Shown here piece by piece: positions 12,919-20,679 of a stretch of DNA of 64,000 bases. The DNA comes from a virus. The stretch lies in the IMG/VR virus record IMGVR_UViG_3300025133_000085, positions 1-64,000 of that record, one strand, 5' to 3'. Every line of letters starts with the position of its first letter. The stretch's first letter is position 1. The notes beneath the pieces are model-generated. The model was not told the DNA's origin, did not search any database, and saw only the letters and a list, made by a program, of their open reading frames with translations. The position numbers and the translations under genes were made by a program.

Positions 12919-13437
12919 CTAAACGTTTACTTCGTATCGACGAAGATCCGAACCAAAGCCCTGCTTACGCATCACCGTTACAACTCGTAGCTCGTCGTTA
13001 CCGGGACGCATGTTCAACACCGCGATGACGTTGAGCGGTGGACCAGACCCGGTCTTACCCACGAATAGAAACTTTTCGCCGTTTGCGAGTTCTCCGTTTG
13101 CGAAATCATCGATCGCCAGCCCAAGTCCCGCGTTGACGACGTCTAGGATCGACTGTCCTGTAATGCGAAACCCCCCACCTCCCGTTTTCTTGTGGCGACT
13201 TTGACGTTCTTTAGAGTGTTGCGTGGCCTGGACATCGACGCCAGGAATGTCAACCACGATTTTTAGACGAGGTACCGATACGACCTGCTTCTTTTCACGC
13301 GTTCTCCCGTAGTACGAACCGAGGGCTTCCTGCACGAACTCCCTCAGGGGTCCCATCTCCAACATATCCAGCGTTCCCGCGGGTACCGGTTCGTCTTGCG
13401 TTTGAAGCTTGTCGAAAATCTGGGGTTCTTTTTTCAT
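12919..13437 (-). CDS. Protein with internal class 2 tag-like segment
   Basis: A 172-residue protein from ATG 13437, which overlaps the polyprotein stop (ATGA). Residues 25-40, MLEMGPLREFVQEALGSYYG, resemble a class 2 tag, with VQE in place of LxE. The following domain has THSKERQSRH-like and VVTVMRKQGF strands reminiscent of small ribonuclease toxins of the DUF4258/BrnT type (a histidine-lysine-glutamate-arginine start and a valine-rich end). That link is weak and needs profile comparison. Confidence 0.55.
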   Translation of the reverse strand: MKKEPQIFDKLQTQDEPVPAGTLDMLEMGPLREFVQEALGSYYGRTREKKQVVSVPRLKIVVDIPGVDVQATQHSKERQSRHKKTGGGGFRITGQSILDVVNAGLGLAIDDFANGELANGEKFLFVGKTGSGPPLNVIAVLNMRPGNDELRVVTVMRKQGFGSDLRRYEVNV

Positions 13438-16067
13438 AATCCACTCGAGGTTTCGAGGTCCCACGGACCCCAGTGTTTGTAGTCTAATAGTTTCTTCCGC
13501 ACCTCGGGCCACGTGTAACGATGTACGTTTTGTCCACCCACAGGATCGTAACCACCCCCGCCAAAAGTCTCGCGGTTAATTTGTCCCAATGCGTAATAGA
13601 CAACTTTGGGCATCCTGAGATCTTTACCGTTTGACTTGTCGATCACGGTGTCGCCATCCTCGACCCAAGCGTGACCGTACCGAACACCCTCTAAGGGACC
13701 CTGGCCACCCACTTCGCCGTGGACGAGAACGATATCGCAATCGTCGGCACCGAAATTACACTCATCCATCATATACTTGGCGGCAGCTTCGTAACAATCG
13801 CCTAACTGTGCGCCCTCTTTAAGCACCGATTCTGTCATTCGCGAACTAAAGAGTTTGATGTATGTGTAAAGCTTAGACCTAAATTTCTTAAGCGTAGGAC
13901 TAGTCGCAGGTAGTTGTTCGAAATAATGTCGTAACGCATTGGGTAAGTCGGGATCCGATAAATCCACCTCTCCCCGAATTGCATCGAGCGCGCCCTCCTT
14001 TCCGTAAACCGCGATCAATTCCTCGGCACCATCGTGAGCGTGTGCGTCGATCTCGATGTGGGAATTCAAATAATCCCTAACGTCGCTCGAGTCTTTAGAC
14101 GGAATCTGCTTCGGGTCGTTTATCATTTCCTCGAATGCCGCCGTGTCATCGAGTCCCTTATTCAGCGCCTGCTTTTTCATCTGTTGGTAATGCACCAGCT
14201 CGTGTCGCACGGTCTGCGTGATGTGTCTTACGAGCGCAGCGGGATCCAAGTCGTTCGGATCGAATTCATCACCTAGTGGCATCGTTTGTAAGTCTATCAC
14301 GTTTCGACCCGGGTCTTGCTTCGAAACGTACCACCGCGCATCGATTAACCACCTGTTAGGATAAGCTGGGTGATTTGGGTTTAGCGTATAGGCCGGGTCG
14401 TCGGATTCAAAAGAACTCACGTAAACGTCCATGTCTAATCCGAGTTCGGCAAATACACCACCCAATGCGAATTCCAAAGTCGCCGCGGCGGGAGTTTGTA
14501 ATGATTCACCATCGCCTTGAATGTCGATATCATCGTAGTCGTTTGACTCCTCCCAAAACCTAGATTCCTCCACGGCTCCATCGATTTTCTCGAAATACTC
14601 GTCGGGTAAGACCGTCGCCTCGCCTAAGAGCACTCTCTGCACATACTCTTTCATTAGCTCCACGTCGAGAACGCCCGACGTATCGCCCAAGATCCATTCC
14701 CGCGAGAAATCATCGATGTCGGTAATGTCTATTATGAACGTATCACGTGATAGCGTGCCAAGATATTCTTGGTAAGCCTTGTCTATTTTTCTCAACGTCA
14801 CGGGATCCAGATGGCGCGCCAGTGTTGGATGCATGTCCATCCGATTCAGGATTGGGTATTCCTCGAGCTCGTCCCAAGAGTGAGTCGTGTCATCCTTACC
14901 CGCCTGATACATCGCGTACAATCCATCAACCGCGCCCAGGGCGCCACCGACGATCGGGATCTCGCCCATCGCTACCTTCGCAAACTCTACGCCAACGTTT
15001 TTGATTCGAGTAGCCAAACCCCCTCTATCCGTTTCGTCCTGGAGCCTCTGGATCAAATCGAGAACCTGTCCCACGGTTTTCAAATGGCGAGGGTGACGTT
15101 CGTTTTCTGGTGATATGTCCTCGAATTCCCTAAGAAGTCTGCCCTCGTCCAGCCACGCATCTCGCTTACGCATCGTCGCGTACAGCTCTTCATTCCATGG
15201 ACCCTCGCCACCATACTTGGCGCAATTATTTAGAACCTCTTCTGCGGTGTATTCATTTTGGGGATCGGGTTGATACATGTCGTAGTAGAACTCGCGGGCG
15301 ATTCCATCCGGCTTGGTATACTTGGTCTGATCGTCGAAGACCAGATCGCCCATCTCGACCCACCCGTGCACGATTGGCTTGGGGGGATCCTTCCACTTGT
15401 CCGTCACGATACCGTGGACAACCTTGAACTTGCTCTTATCGTTTAGATCCGGGTGTCTCTTGGGACGGCGACCCGGACCACCCTTTGTGAAATGTGCCTC
15501 GAACCACTCCTCAGCTTTTTGATACGCGAAAGGAAAGCACCTACCCAAAGCGAGCACGTTCTCTTCCACCAAAAGCTCCCGTACGTACTCACGAAGTGAT
15601 CCTTCGTTCATGGACTTTTCCTCGATGGGTTTCGCGAGGTGCTTTTGAAGGTGTGCCATCAGCTCATTGTGATCCGCGGGCGGTGCGTCGTAACGAGCTT
15701 CGTACTCTTGGCTATGAATGTCTGCCGCACTCGTCTCCCCCTTTTGCTTGAGCAAATTGTAACCTAACCAATCGGCTTCGCGCTCTATGGCTTCATCTCG
15801 GGCTGCATGAGCATCGCCGGCATGTCCGGCCATGTAATGTCCGGCCTCATGTGCTTGGATCACTAGAAGGTGGTCTGGAGTGAACCATGACTGACCGACT
15901 GCGCCTCCATCCACAACCATCATGTTATGATCGTGTAGAAGAAACGCATGACCCGATTTCTCAAACTGCTTCGAAAGAAGGGCGTAACGCTCGGACTCCG
16001 GGTAAATGATTACGACGGTAAGCTCGGGAAGTATCTCGCTTTGGTATACTTGTTCAGAGTCGCTCAC
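13434..16067 (-). CDS. Multi-enzyme polyprotein with internal tags
   Basis: About 877 residues from GTG 16067 (GAGG six bases upstream; an in-frame GTG at 16079 lacks a site). Module 1 has HEAGH (about 73-77) and a downstream EADWLGYNLL helix: zinc metalloprotease. A tag, SLREYVRELLVE (157-168), leads to module 2 with Cys177 and HGWVEMGD (His234): papain/NlpC-like hydrolase. LLREFE (311-316) precedes module 3, which has a glycine-rich hydrophobic stretch (PIVGGALGAV). ELMKEYVQRVLLGE (470-483) precedes module 4 with HELVHYQQ (622-626): second metalloprotease. SVLKEG precedes module 5 with DCYEAA (Cys758) and GHAWVEDGD (His799): second papain-like hydrolase. Every junction has an LxE site. I infer cleavage into separate internal proteins in the prohead. 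Confidence 0.75.
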   Translation of the reverse strand: MSDSEQVYQSEILPELTVVIIYPESERYALLSKQFEKSGHAFLLHDHNMMVVDGGAVGQSWFTPDHLLVIQAHEAGHYMAGHAGDAHAARDEAIEREADWLGYNLLKQKGETSAADIHSQEYEARYDAPPADHNELMAHLQKHLAKPIEEKSMNEGSLREYVRELLVEENVLALGRCFPFAYQKAEEWFEAHFTKGGPGRRPKRHPDLNDKSKFKVVHGIVTDKWKDPPKPIVHGWVEMGDLVFDDQTKYTKPDGIAREFYYDMYQPDPQNEYTAEEVLNNCAKYGGEGPWNEELYATMRKRDAWLDEGRLLREFEDISPENERHPRHLKTVGQVLDLIQRLQDETDRGGLATRIKNVGVEFAKVAMGEIPIVGGALGAVDGLYAMYQAGKDDTTHSWDELEEYPILNRMDMHPTLARHLDPVTLRKIDKAYQEYLGTLSRDTFIIDITDIDDFSREWILGDTSGVLDVELMKEYVQRVLLGEATVLPDEYFEKIDGAVEESRFWEESNDYDDIDIQGDGESLQTPAAATLEFALGGVFAELGLDMDVYVSSFESDDPAYTLNPNHPAYPNRWLIDARWYVSKQDPGRNVIDLQTMPLGDEFDPNDLDPAALVRHITQTVRHELVHYQQMKKQALNKGLDDTAAFEEMINDPKQIPSKDSSDVRDYLNSHIEIDAHAHDGAEELIAVYGKEGALDAIRGEVDLSDPDLPNALRHYFEQLPATSPTLKKFRSKLYTYIKLFSSRMTESVLKEGAQLGDCYEAAAKYMMDECNFGADDCDIVLVHGEVGGQGPLEGVRYGHAWVEDGDTVIDKSNGKDLRMPKVVYYALGQINRETFGGGGYDPVGGQNVHRYTWPEVRKKLLDYKHWGPWDLETSSGL

Positions 16068-16116
16068 CTGACACCTCACTTAAAACGTCTCTTATGTATT
16101 GTCGCAAGATACCCAT
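16054..16116 (-). CDS. Class 2 tag micro-ORF overlapping the polyprotein start
   Basis: Twenty codons, MGILRQYIRDVLSEVSGERL, then TGA. The ATG overlaps the previous stop as TGATG, so initiation is coupled. It encodes a complete class 2 tag (LSE site) in a frame one base off from the metalloprotease module that follows. A +1 shift at the end would fuse tag and enzyme: the last codons are CGA CTC TGA, preceded by AGGTGAG, an arrangement like the prfB frameshift site (SD-like, three bases, CTT TGA). It could equally be a base-level indel, or a separate peptide. Confidence 0.5.
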   Translation of the reverse strand: MGILRQYIRDVLSEVSGERL

Positions 16117-16715
16117 CACACGGTTCCTACCAACGTCTTTAGGTGAGTCGCACCATCGCCGTACTGTCGTTTGTACCAGCCTCTACCTTCGCTTCCCGGA
16201 CGCTCACCGACCCACTCCAGATCCCGCTGGACCAACCCCCTCACTTTCGCTTCGTCTTCTATGATGGTCACGCCTGCGGCCATGGCTATCTGCGCGATGC
16301 GACCCGATACCTCGGCAAACGTGCCGGGTCGTTTTAGAAGTTCGATAAAACGGGAAACGCTCACGCGTTTGCCTGCGCCACCATCGTGACCCAACCCTCC
16401 GACTTTGAGGGCGCCGCCCCGGGTCTTTCCGAAAACCACAGCATCCGGTTCCGGGTCGGCATCGATATCGACGGCATCGAAGAAAGTGTACTTTCCAGGA
16501 ATATCTTGGGCCGATTGTATCTTTACGTTACCACCCGGGAGACTGGCGTATGCGGTGGTCACCAAGTCGAAGACTTCATCGTCCAAACCAGTTTCCTGGG
16601 ATCGCATCGCTAGGTCTTCGGGCGATACGTCAACCCACTGCCCCTTTGGCACACCAAAGTCGGCGAAAGTCTTTTCGGCCAACAGCCGTCTTATGTACTC
16701 ACGTAGAAGATTCAT
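16116..16715 (-). CDS. Class 2-tagged protein of unknown fold
   Basis: A 199-residue protein from ATG 16715 (ATGA overlap). Tag MNLLREYIRRLLAEK with LAE site. The body contains DIDADPEPDAVVFGKTRGG and a C-terminal IAQIAMAAGVTIIEDEA helix-strand that resembles the end of acetyltransferase-like folds, and a basic end. A similar AMAFGVPIYDA end occurs in the neighbour at 16712-17566, so the two may share a domain. Not assigned. Confidence 0.65.
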   Translation of the reverse strand: MNLLREYIRRLLAEKTFADFGVPKGQWVDVSPEDLAMRSQETGLDDEVFDLVTTAYASLPGGNVKIQSAQDIPGKYTFFDAVDIDADPEPDAVVFGKTRGGALKVGGLGHDGGAGKRVSVSRFIELLKRPGTFAEVSGRIAQIAMAAGVTIIEDEAKVRGLVQRDLEWVGERPGSEGRGWYKRQYGDGATHLKTLVGTV

Positions 16716-17566
16716 TCTGGACTCCATAACACTTTGCGTCTCGCATCATAAATTGGAACGCCAAAAGCCATGGCGACTCTAAACATCTCTTTTGTCACGC
16801 CGACGGATCTCCCGCCTGGGGGAGACCAGGTCGCGGCGTGCCTCACAGACTTTGCGAGATCGACCAAGGCTATGACTCCGACGGCCTTCCAGTTATCTAC
16901 CAACGCTTCGTTAACGACGACCCCACCCTCGGGCGGTTTCCACGTCGATTGATCGAGAACGTAAGGGATGTTTCTTGCCATCTTCTCACCAAACTCAGTA
17001 TCAGGTTTAAGATTCCCGTACCTGCTATAATCCTTTGAGATCGTGGGAAGCTTGTTAACGCCCGAAGATCTTGCCCTACGCTCCTGCCCTTCTCCCTCCT
17101 CACCGGTAGCGCCCATATAATCCCCCCACTTCCCAGTGTATATCTCATCTTGGTTGTTAGCCGCCAGCGAAATATGCCCTTTTACCCAAAGCCCCGCGGG
17201 AAACCCCACGATGCTCCTCAACCTCTCGTCAGGTAAACTCATGGTCGTTGAAAGCTCGTCCTTTCCCCTACCGATGAGATCACTCAGCGCGTAGGGATCT
17301 TGGACCCAATGCACCGTATCAAGCGTCGATAACCACTGATGATCTGCGTTTGCATTGAAGGCACGCTTTATCGCTTTGCCCCCGCCCTTACCGGGATCGC
17401 CGCCGAAAAACATTCCCCCCTCTTCGCCGAACTCACCCGACGTCGCCGCGAGATCCTGAACGAATCCCATGGGGTCTTCAGTCAACAACCGTCTTATGTA
17501 CTCGCGGAGAAGCACATCCTCCGAATACCCTTTTTTACCTTCATAAACGGTTTCGGCATCACTCAC
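16712..17566 (-). CDS. Class 2-tagged protein of unknown fold
   Basis: A 284-residue protein with a GTG start directly after the upstream TAA. A 17-residue lead (MSDAETVYEGKKGYSED) comes before the tag VLLREYIRRLLTED. The body is glycine-rich near residues 45-65 and ends in a compact alpha/beta segment (VVVNEALVDNWKAVGVIALV, FRVAMAFGVPIYDARRKVLW). No family recognised. An internal start at the tag itself (GTG with GGAGG two bases upstream) is possible but poorly spaced. Confidence 0.65.
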   Translation of the reverse strand: MSDAETVYEGKKGYSEDVLLREYIRRLLTEDPMGFVQDLAATSGEFGEEGGMFFGGDPGKGGGKAIKRAFNANADHQWLSTLDTVHWVQDPYALSDLIGRGKDELSTTMSLPDERLRSIVGFPAGLWVKGHISLAANNQDEIYTGKWGDYMGATGEEGEGQERRARSSGVNKLPTISKDYSRYGNLKPDTEFGEKMARNIPYVLDQSTWKPPEGGVVVNEALVDNWKAVGVIALVDLAKSVRHAATWSPPGGRSVGVTKEMFRVAMAFGVPIYDARRKVLWSPE

Positions 17567-18253
17567 TTAACACCCCCCAGGCGATGTCGACGGAGAGCAC
17601 CGCACCCATCTACCTACCTTCTTGAGGGCTTCTATCTTGGGAGTGCCTTTCGATCGATACATTTTCGTACGTGGGCTCTTCAATAGAGCTTCCTTACCTC
17701 GTGGATCCCACGCAAATCCGCCACCGTAGCGCCAATACAAACCGTCACGGTCATCCATGTACGCATTCTTTTGATCACAGTTGTCTGACGGTTCACCGGG
17801 GGTGAGACGATCATCCGAATCGTCAAGCTGAATGATCTCTACATCCGGGCGACGATTTGCGTAATATTTCCACACACGGAACGCATCATCAGAAACGCTG
17901 AGCCTATCGGCCATGATACCCGAACCCTTGCTTGTCGCTAGTTCCATAGCAAGATCATAGAGGAGTGGCCCATAACCCGAGGCCTCCTCGGCATTTGACC
18001 ATACCACCTCATATGCATCCAAACATCCCAGCCCTCGACTGGCGGGGGGGTTTTCAGCGGCAATTACACCAATTGAAGAATAGGGCAAACGAGCTTTCCC
18101 GAGGGCGGGACGAGGGTCATTTTTATATAGCTTTATCTCAAACGAGGACGCGTCCTCGGAGACCACAACGTAATACCTAGCTTTCAGGACATCTTCTACG
18201 CCCATAGCCCTTTCGGTAAGGAGCTCTCTTATGTACTCGCGTAGAAGATTCAT
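17567..18253 (-). CDS. Class 2-tagged GNAT-like protein
   Basis: A 228-residue protein, tag MNLLREYIRELLTERA (LTE). Residues 95-140 (SGYGPLLYDLAMELATSKGS, then SDDAFRVWKYYANRRPDV) look like the acetyl-CoA-binding core of an N-acetyltransferase: glycine loop, long helix and a Vx-W-Y helix. A paralogue lies at 18942-19607 with the same LLYD(L/V)AMEYAT core and a shared C-terminal KLxxLG ending. GNATs transfer acetyl groups to small molecules or proteins; a virion-delivered one could modify host proteins. Confidence 0.65.
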   Translation of the reverse strand: MNLLREYIRELLTERAMGVEDVLKARYYVVVSEDASSFEIKLYKNDPRPALGKARLPYSSIGVIAAENPPASRGLGCLDAYEVVWSNAEEASGYGPLLYDLAMELATSKGSGIMADRLSVSDDAFRVWKYYANRRPDVEIIQLDDSDDRLTPGEPSDNCDQKNAYMDDRDGLYWRYGGGFAWDPRGKEALLKSPRTKMYRSKGTPKIEALKKVGRWVRCSPSTSPGGC

Positions 18254-18945
18254 TTCTTAAGCCTCTCAATATCTTGCTTTCTAGCGTTAACCTGAACTGC
18301 GGTGACGGTGCAATCTCCAAAAAGCAATATCTCTCTTTCAGATCCTCCTTGAGGGTTTAGCTTTCTAATATCGAATTCGTCACGATACCTGCCACCCTTA
18401 AATCTAGCAAATGAATATGTGTACATGAAATAACCGGAATCGCAATCAGAATGTAATATCACTGGAACTGTGTCTGACGACCACTGCGTAGTAAAGCGCC
18501 TTGCGGCCTTCCAACTGTTTGTCCACGAACTAACGTTTCCGAATTTACCTTCTGACTTATATGTCATAGGCGTTATTGGCACAGGTGGTCCCCAGTCTAG
18601 TATGTCCTTGAACTCAGTCGGTAAATTCTCTAAAGCTTCCGGTGCATATTTTTCTAGCCAGGAAACTGGAAGCCTCATTCCCCTGAGGATCGGGCCAGAC
18701 TTACATGGAGAAAATACATCTGAATATTGTCCTGAGTCTAAAATCTGTTGCAACGCAGATATCGCGGAGGTGCTCAATGGGGCTATGGCGCCAAAGTGAT
18801 TATGAAGTTGTCGATACAACATTTCTTCTATGTCTGTGTCTGGCTCTTTGGGCCACGTATCTCCAGCAGCAGTAGGCCACACCCACTTGCCGAGCACATC
18901 CTCTTCATTCAATATTCCTCTTATGTATTCGCGAAGCAACCTCAT
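18250..18945 (-). CDS. Class 2-tagged ADP-ribosyltransferase (Alt-like role)
   Basis: A 231-residue protein. Tag MRLLREYIRGILNEED with LNE. The three parts of the R-S-E class of mono-ADP-ribosyltransferases are visible: Arg88 in LRGMRLP, the SSW(T) motif at 139-141 with a helix containing KAARRFT, and ExE at 203-205 in SEREILLFGDC. The E-x-E points to arginine as acceptor. T4 Alt, the classic analogue, is packed in the head, cut by the prohead protease at an LxE-type site and modifies host RNA polymerase after injection. This gene has both the tag and the fold for that job; the target is unknown. Confidence 0.72.
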   Translation of the reverse strand: MRLLREYIRGILNEEDVLGKWVWPTAAGDTWPKEPDTDIEEMLYRQLHNHFGAIAPLSTSAISALQQILDSGQYSDVFSPCKSGPILRGMRLPVSWLEKYAPEALENLPTEFKDILDWGPPVPITPMTYKSEGKFGNVSSWTNSWKAARRFTTQWSSDTVPVILHSDCDSGYFMYTYSFARFKGGRYRDEFDIRKLNPQGGSEREILLFGDCTVTAVQVNARKQDIERLKK

Positions 18946-19607
18946 AACTTCACCAACTTTCCAAGTGACTTCAGTTTTTCGATCGTGGTCGGTGGTTTCG
19001 TGTATCGTTTACTCAACGCAGAATCAACCCAATTCACGTCCACCTTCCCACTCGCATCATATTTGTATGGTTCGTATGGTCGACGCGCTACTTTTTGATC
19101 ACAGTTGTCTTCCTCCTGTGGGGTAAGCGTGTTTCCTAAGTCATCCAGTTGATGTGCTGTAACATCGCTTCGATTGTTAAGATAATAATCCCAAACTCGA
19201 CGAGCATCCGCGGAGACGATGCTTCTGTCTGCAATCAAACCGCCCCCTTTCATCGTTGCGTACTCCATCGCAACATCGTATAACAACGGTCCCCAACCAC
19301 TGGGATGTGCTTCGGACCCTATCACAACACCGGCTCCGTCACACTTGCCTAGGTCACCCATCCCTCCATATGTCCCACCTCCTATTGCTTCATAGGGACC
19401 GATCCAGCCAACCTCAACATTACCGTGCATACCAACGGGGTAGTAAGGATCGCCGGCCATCACCGTCGGGTCATCTGTGATACCGTAATAGGTGTAAAAC
19501 CCTTCCCCACTCGTCTGTATGACGACGTTCACCTCATCTGGTAAGTCTTGTGGTCCTTTGGCGACCTCGGTTAACAACCGTCTTATGTATTCACGGAGAA
19601 GTTTCAT
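18942..19607 (-). CDS. Class 2-tagged GNAT-like protein (paralogue)
   Basis: A 221-residue protein from ATG 19607 (ATGA overlap). Tag MKLLREYIRRLLTEVA (LTE). The core SGWGPLLYDVAMEYATMKGG and ARRVWDYYLNNRSDVTAHQL match the 17567-18253 protein. Its mid region is glycine-rich (EAIGGGTYGGMGDLGKC). Expected to be an acetyltransferase relative; substrate not known. Confidence 0.65.
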   Translation of the reverse strand: MKLLREYIRRLLTEVAKGPQDLPDEVNVVIQTSGEGFYTYYGITDDPTVMAGDPYYPVGMHGNVEVGWIGPYEAIGGGTYGGMGDLGKCDGAGVVIGSEAHPSGWGPLLYDVAMEYATMKGGGLIADRSIVSADARRVWDYYLNNRSDVTAHQLDDLGNTLTPQEEDNCDQKVARRPYEPYKYDASGKVDVNWVDSALSKRYTKPPTTIEKLKSLGKLVKL

Positions 19608-19981
19608 GCTTCGAATCGATCCACGACCAAGGGCGTGAGCTTTTTGCGAACCGGGCGAATCGATGAAGCAAGGTCTTCCAGAGACTCTCCATCCAAAACA
19701 TGTTGGTGCCAACCCCTAATGACGCCAGGAATTTTTACTATGAACGGATACCGACTCTCCTTGTCCAGCGATATCGCTTCCTCGGCAAGGGCCTCGCACT
19801 TCATTAGGTGCTTATTGATGCAATCATGACATTGCATGTCCGGTTGATTTAGGTGGTCCTCGAGGAGAGTAAACTCCTTGCACATCTCCCTCATGTTGAA
19901 GAGGGGATCCATTATCGGTTGCATGGCCGTTTCTTCGCCACATTCCAGCAACACTCTTATGTACTCACGTAACAACCTCAT
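19604..19981 (-). CDS. Class 2-tagged small cysteine-containing protein
   Basis: A 125-residue protein with tag MRLLREYIRVLLECG (LLE). The body is helical and has four cysteines in MCKEFTLL and QCHDCINKHLMKC (CHDC looks like half of a zinc site). The C-terminus is amphipathic (SLEDLASSIRPVRKKLTPL). No family recognised. Overlaps both neighbours by ATGA. Confidence 0.6.
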   Translation of the reverse strand: MRLLREYIRVLLECGEETAMQPIMDPLFNMREMCKEFTLLEDHLNQPDMQCHDCINKHLMKCEALAEEAISLDKESRYPFIVKIPGVIRGWHQHVLDGESLEDLASSIRPVRKKLTPLVVDRFEA

Positions 19982-20679
19982 AACCCCATTCCTTCAAGTT
20001 GCTTAATCGTCCCATCGCTATCACCTGGTAGATGATGGATCGCGATTCCACCTGCAGCTCGCCAAGCAGCCACATTCTTCGTGTGGTCGTCGATGAGTAA
20101 GTTGGGAACGCCTCCGCGCATCGCGTATCGCGCTTTTTTGTCTGCCGAACTTCCATCAACGTCGGCCTGGACCACGATTATTTCTGATGGTGGTGGGGAA
20201 AGGTGCGTGCCGATCCATTCGATCTTACCGTCCTTAGACGTCGAGCCCGCGCCCGGACGCGCTCTCACCGCCGCAGTTAGAATGTTGACGACGTGATCCG
20301 TAGAATTTATGAATGGCCAAAGTTGGCCGACGCCATCAGCCAAAGCCGGTAGGTTCGCAAACGCCGGACCAGGGGCGGCGCCAATCGTCGAAAGCATCAA
20401 CGATCGAATCGACCGTATGTTTATGTCATTTTTTGTTCGGGCGCGGAAATCCGGTCCCACTTCTCTCTGCGCTTTGCGCAACCTCTTGCGGTGACCCTTC
20501 GTCGCCTCGGAGTAGGGAGGCTCACCACCCGCGAGCATGTCGTTAATGATGGGGATGATGCCTGCGACGAAGTCCGCGATGACTCCATCCATGTCGCAAA
20601 ATATCTGCGCGTTAGGTTGGAGGACCGGCGCGTCCTCTGCTTCTAATACTTCCCTGATATATGTCCTTAAAGTCGTCAT
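19978..20679 (-). CDS. Class 2-tagged HAD nucleotidase-like protein
   Basis: A 233-residue protein from ATG 20679. Tag MTTLRTYIREVLEAED. Motif I is IFCDMDGVIADF (about 25-36), motif II is FINSTDHVV, and motif IV is NLLIDDHTKNVAAWRAAGG with GIAIHH after it. This is the pattern of 5'(3')-deoxyribonucleotidase-type HADs (NT5C family), which dephosphorylate nucleoside monophosphates. A tagged, virion-packed version could act on host nucleotide pools early in infection; this is inferred. Confidence 0.7.
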   Translation of the reverse strand: MTTLRTYIREVLEAEDAPVLQPNAQIFCDMDGVIADFVAGIIPIINDMLAGGEPPYSEATKGHRKRLRKAQREVGPDFRARTKNDINIRSIRSLMLSTIGAAPGPAFANLPALADGVGQLWPFINSTDHVVNILTAAVRARPGAGSTSKDGKIEWIGTHLSPPPSEIIVVQADVDGSSADKKARYAMRGGVPNLLIDDHTKNVAAWRAAGGIAIHHLPGDSDGTIKQLEGMGL

